Assembly (NCBI GenBank): GCA_023229575.1
Contig: JALNYZ010000052.1
Coordinates: 1-19,016 of the forward strand
From: Prolixibacteraceae bacterium
Lineage (GTDB): Bacteria > Bacteroidota > Bacteroidia > Bacteroidales > Prolixibacteraceae
Reading direction: 5' to 3'
DNA length: 19,016 nt
In this document: piece after piece, positions 16,830 through 19,016 of the stretch
Position numbering within the stretch: position 1 is the stretch's first letter
How the letters are laid out: the number at the start of each line of letters is the position of its first letter
Made by a program: the position numbers and the translations under genes
The notes under the pieces: model-generated
What the model saw: the letters and a program-made list of their open reading frames with translations, nothing else
Databases searched by the model: none
What the model was told of the DNA's origin: nothing

Positions 16830-16869
16830 TACTTAAAGCCATTTTAAAATCAAAATTGCTCTTTAAGTA
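16830..16869. repeat. Satellite inverted repeat beside the palindrome
   Basis: TACTTAAAG (16830-16838) and its exact inverse CTTTAAGTA (16861-16869) flank a self-complementary ATTTTAAAAT (16841-16850). The 11-mer ACTTAAAGCCA occurs here (16831-16841) and in the left arm of the large palindrome (16780-16790), so the same half-site is present four times within 90 bp. Confidence 0.7.
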
Positions 16870-16904
16870 TCCAATATGAATAAGTAGCGGCAATGGCTGT
16901 CAGT

Positions 16905-17711
16905 CTATTTAGATTTTCGTGCATTCCTGGTAAGGTATTCCGTAAAATTCATCGCCGCTTTTAGGTTCTCAAAATCGGTCGGTAAAAATTTGTGATCGAT
17001 GTATTCATTATAAATCCATGGATCGCCGATGGCAACCACCAATCCCTTGCCGACTTTACTTTCGGCCATAAAGACAATGCCGTTTTCTGCCAGAATCGGT
17101 TTTGCAAGGCTTTTTAACTGAAAGGAGGAGATCTCTTTCATGTATATTTTGGAAACGCCTTTGAAGATCGGATGGTCAGGGAAAGAGGTGAATGCGCCCA
17201 TATCCCATTTGCGATTGAGCACCGGATGCAGGCTTACATGGTTGAAATAGATGCCAAACTCGGTTGCCAGCCGATTGAGATGGGTAAACTCACAATTTGG
17301 GGCATCGTTGGCCATCAGAACCAGCACGCCACCCTTCTCAACCCATTTTTTGATGGCTCTGATATCATCCGCAAGAATATAATTTGGAGATTTTGACTCA
17401 GTCGTTGTGTCCGGATCGACGATGATGTAAACATCCAGCTTCGCCAGGTTTTTTGCCGTTGCGGCACTTTCCAGTGTTGAAAGTATTGCCCCCCTCTTCG
17501 TAAACAACTCTCCCCATTGGGAATAGCCACTATTCTCAGTATCAGTCCAAAGATAGTGGAAAGGTTGGCCTTTGGCATTAGTCTCCCTGTTGTACCAATT
17601 GTCGAGTCCGACTACCTGGGCATTGGATGTTAATGGAGAAACAAAAAGCATCAGGAACATCGCTGTTGCAAGGCTACTGAAAATAGACTGTCGTTTGATA
17701 AAATTCTTCAT
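16905..17711 (-). CDS. Secreted DUF4350/glutamine-amidotransferase-like protein
   Basis: 268 residues with a signal peptide ending about residue 32 (TSNAQ). The mature part starts 'VVGLDNWYNRETNAKGQPFHYLWTDTENSGYSQWGELF' region (33-70) and contains a flavodoxin/GATase-1-like alternation of strands and helices ('KLDVYIIVDPD' 91-101, 'DIRAIKKWVEKGGVLVLMAND' 116-136, 'GKGLVVAIGDPWIYNEYID'). No convincing catalytic Cys-His-Glu triad is seen. By recall, close homologues occur as a C-terminal domain of secreted unsaturated rhamnogalacturonyl hydrolases (GH88/GH105) in Bacteroidota; here the domain stands alone with no hydrolase part. A sugar-binding or accessory role is the best guess. The neighbouring PUL may use it, but an ATPase gene lies between. 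Confidence 0.65.
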   Translation of the reverse strand: MKNFIKRQSIFSSLATAMFLMLFVSPLTSNAQVVGLDNWYNRETNAKGQPFHYLWTDTENSGYSQWGELFTKRGAILSTLESAATAKNLAKLDVYIIVDPDTTTESKSPNYILADDIRAIKKWVEKGGVLVLMANDAPNCEFTHLNRLATEFGIYFNHVSLHPVLNRKWDMGAFTSFPDHPIFKGVSKIYMKEISSFQLKSLAKPILAENGIVFMAESKVGKGLVVAIGDPWIYNEYIDHKFLPTDFENLKAAMNFTEYLTRNARKSK

Positions 17712-17763
17712 AAGAGATATTTATATAAATTTTAAAAGGTGTCTGGTTGAAAAAGCTAAAAAG

Positions 17764-17771
17764 CAAATTTA
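17764..17771 (-). promoter_or_regulatory. Candidate -7 box for the GATase-like gene
   Basis: TAAATTTG on the minus strand matches TAnnTTTG fully, 52 bp before the ATG at 17711. No good TTTG box is seen at the expected -33 distance, so the call is weak. The rest of the gap 17712-17936 shows nothing clear. Confidence 0.35.
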
Positions 17772-17936
17772 GTGGTTTCTATCGTAACTTTAACTTTGAG
17801 CCATTCATGGAAGACAAAAAAAGATATGCCGAATTCCTATATGGTAAAAGATAACATTGAGATAGGATCTGACAATACTATTCCTCTTTGGATGTTTGGT
17901 TTTTTATACTAAAAATGGTCACTGCAATAATGTCCA

Positions 17937-18581
17937 TTACTTAAGTGCGTATACAAATCCATCAAACGATCCGAAAAAAATTTTATCATTATCAATCGCT
18001 GGAGTGGAATGAACAATATTGCCCGTTTTAAAAGACCAAACCAATTTACCCAAATTACTGTCAATAGCGTACAGGTTCCCATCTCCCGAGCCGAAATAAA
18101 CAATCCCATTCTTAAAAATGGGTGAAGAATGAAAATAGTCTGCAAAATCATACTTACGTTCTCCTATTGAAGAAAAGGTCCACAGCAGCGTCCCTGTCTT
18201 TTTGCTTAGCGCATACAAATTCCCATCACCACCATTTAAATAAAGCTGATTATCATTCACATACACATTTGAACGAATTTCCCCTTTTGTACGAAATCTC
18301 CATTTTTCGATCCCGGTTTGAATGTCAACAGCAAATAAGATACTATCTACCCCACCAACATAAACCAAATTTTCATCGACAATCGGAGATGCGAATATCG
18401 GTGCATGGGTTTTGAATTTCCAATGTAATTCAGGGATGTCATTGTAATCTTTAATCGTATCAGGTGAAATAATCTGATTAATTTGGGCTATAGTTTTACT
18501 GGAAAATAATGACAACAGTATACATAGCATAGAAAAAGCTATCAGTTTTTTCTCAATTCGATCTAAAATTTTTGTTGTCAT
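17937..18581 (-). CDS. Short exported PQQ-like beta-propeller protein
   Basis: 214 residues from ATG at 18581 (MTTKILDRIEKKLIAF); a TTG at 18605 could extend it by 8 residues but would fall at the predicted transcription start. A signal peptide ends near 'SSKTIAQ'. Four PQQ-type repeats follow, each 'sxPxxxxxxvYxGsxDgxLYAldxxtGxxxWxfxT': HAPIFASPIVDENLVYVGG, IRSNVYVNDNQLYLNGGDG, YFHSSPIFKNGIVYFGSGDG and IVHSTPAIDNDKIFFGSFDG. The last ends at 'FVYALK' before the stop. Closed PQQ propellers normally have seven or eight blades, so this protein is about half a propeller: truncated, or dependent on assembly with another copy. Nothing shows it binds PQQ; such folds often serve as scaffolds or ligand binders. 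Confidence 0.8.
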   Translation of the reverse strand: MTTKILDRIEKKLIAFSMLCILLSLFSSKTIAQINQIISPDTIKDYNDIPELHWKFKTHAPIFASPIVDENLVYVGGVDSILFAVDIQTGIEKWRFRTKGEIRSNVYVNDNQLYLNGGDGNLYALSKKTGTLLWTFSSIGERKYDFADYFHSSPIFKNGIVYFGSGDGNLYAIDSNLGKLVWSFKTGNIVHSTPAIDNDKIFFGSFDGFVYALK

Positions 18582-18613
18582 ATCTTTATCAGATGTTACA
18601 TTCAAGATGAAGA

Positions 18614-18646
18614 CAAATATATCCTTTCATCAGGTTTTATGTCAAT
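18614..18646 (-). promoter_or_regulatory. Promoter of the PQQ-repeat gene
   Basis: TATATTTG (18614-18621, full match to TAnnTTTG) is preceded after 21 bp by ATTG (18643-18646, three of four bases of TTTG). The predicted start near 18607 leaves a leader of about 26 nt to the ATG at 18581. Confidence 0.55.
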
Positions 18647-18682
18647 AAGATAAGTCGATATTCTCTATTTTTTGGGAATATT

Positions 18683-18802
18683 TTAAAATAACCGAGCAAA
18701 AGCCTGTCTTGATCTCACAATAAAATCTCCCTCAATAATTGAAACCCTATAAAATTGGGATGCAATCTTAGCATAAGAGCAGGGAATTCGTGCTAAAGGT
18801 CT
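18683..18802 (-). other. Open frame without start codon in the 310-bp gap 18606-18915
   Basis: 39 codons run from just after an in-frame TGA to TAA at 18683-18685 (starts RPLARIPCSYAKIASQF). There is no ATG, so it is not a gene as it stands; composition looks protein-like and it may be the relic of a mobile or repeated element. The gap otherwise holds the promoter at 18614-18646 and the inverted repeat at 18832-18899. Confidence 0.3.
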
Positions 18803-18831
18803 TCAAGTTGGGTCTTGTCAACGTTCTGCGG

Positions 18832-18899
18832 CTACCCGCAGACAGGGTTATTAAAGTTGATATTTTTTTGATTGGCAAGATTGCCCTGGTTGCGGGTAG
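18832..18899. repeat. Imperfect inverted repeat, 16-bp arms
   Basis: CTACCCGCAGACAGGG (18832-18847) and the inverse CCCTGGTTGCGGGTAG (18884-18899) match at 14 of 16 positions. The left arm also joins a small hairpin CTGCGG-CTAC-CCGCAG (18826-18841). The GC-rich arms stand out from the AT-rich surroundings and begin 17 bp past the stop of the XRE gene. Neither strand has a U-tract placed for a standard terminator. Confidence 0.65.
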
Positions 18900-18915
18900 T
18901 TGAGGTTAGGGCACG

Positions 18916-19016
18916 TTATTTGATTGTGATTTCCATTTTGCGTCCTAATCCTGTTTCGATTATTTTGCGAAGAGTTGCCAATTCAATATCAGACCTGTCA
19001 TTTTCAATTCTTGATA
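18916..19016 (-). CDS. XRE-family helix-turn-helix protein, C-terminal end (cut by window edge)
   Basis: Only the last 32 or so codons are visible, ending with TAA at 18916-18918. The readable stretch 'SRIENDRSDIELATLRKIIE' followed by 'TGLGRKMEITIK' is the closing helix of a Cro/C1-type HTH: 'SRIEN' is the end of the recognition-helix region, and the tail resembles HigA-like antitoxins of Bacteroidota. If it is an antitoxin of the toxin-first (HigBA) order, the toxin gene would lie to the right of the window. No toxin gene follows on the left. Confidence 0.75.
   Translation of the reverse strand, partial: SRIENDRSDIELATLRKIIETGLGRKMEITIK

Noticed and set aside
17807..17912. Two small plus-strand ORFs (15 and 28 codons) in the gap 17712-17936
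   Set aside because: They are too short, overlap each other and have no similarity I can recognise; plus-strand genes are otherwise absent.
18874..18885. GGCAAGATTGCC hairpin as terminator of the XRE gene
   Set aside because: The stem is short and the T-run lies on the wrong side for minus-strand transcription.

Overview
The window looks like chromosomal DNA of a Bacteroidota bacterium, moderately AT-rich. It holds a SusC/SusD outer-membrane pair next to an ECF sigma factor and a FecR anti-sigma factor, promoters fit the TTTG / TAnnTTTG pattern of this phylum, and clear Shine-Dalgarno sites are lacking. The mix of sulfatases, a GH99-like lipoprotein and an FAD oxidoreductase resembles Bacteroidales/Marinilabiliales, but the genus cannot be set from sequence reading alone. 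Every supported gene lies on the minus strand, so the region reads from right to left.

Right edge (19016 to about 16900): the C-terminus of an XRE-type helix-turn-helix protein (cut by the window); about 310 bp of non-coding or decayed DNA with a promoter; a short secreted PQQ-repeat propeller protein; and a secreted protein with a glutamine-amidotransferase-like (DUF4350-like) fold. Then comes a stand-alone AAA ATPase with a PD-(D/E)XK-like C-terminal domain (DUF234 type), whose promoter overlaps a perfect 25-bp-arm palindrome.

Centre (15262 to 321): a polysaccharide utilization locus (PUL). The order is ECF sigma factor, FecR anti-sigma factor, SusC transporter with an N-terminal STN signalling domain, SusD lipoprotein, FAD-dependent oxidoreductase, three different S1 sulfatases, a short decayed coding stretch, and a GH99/WbsX-like lipoprotein. 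Gaps of 12 to 61 bp from susC through the third sulfatase suggest one transcript, with a hairpin after susD that may lower expression of the enzyme genes. The expected circuit is: ligand binds SusCD, the STN domain signals to FecR across the periplasm, the sigma factor is released, and the locus is transcribed. Three sulfatases with different active-site signatures imply a glycan sulfated at several positions. No standard polysaccharide lyase or abundant-type glycosidase is present, so backbone cleavage must come from the GH99-like protein or from genes elsewhere.

Left edge (257 to 1): the N-terminus of a second AAA ATPase (DUF4143-type), cut by the window. Its promoter also sits in a long palindrome (68 bp), which overlaps the 3' end of the GH99-like gene. 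The PUL is therefore bracketed by two unrelated-sequence ATPase genes that share the same promoter-in-palindrome layout and a similar 9-bp motif. This is the most unusual feature of the window.
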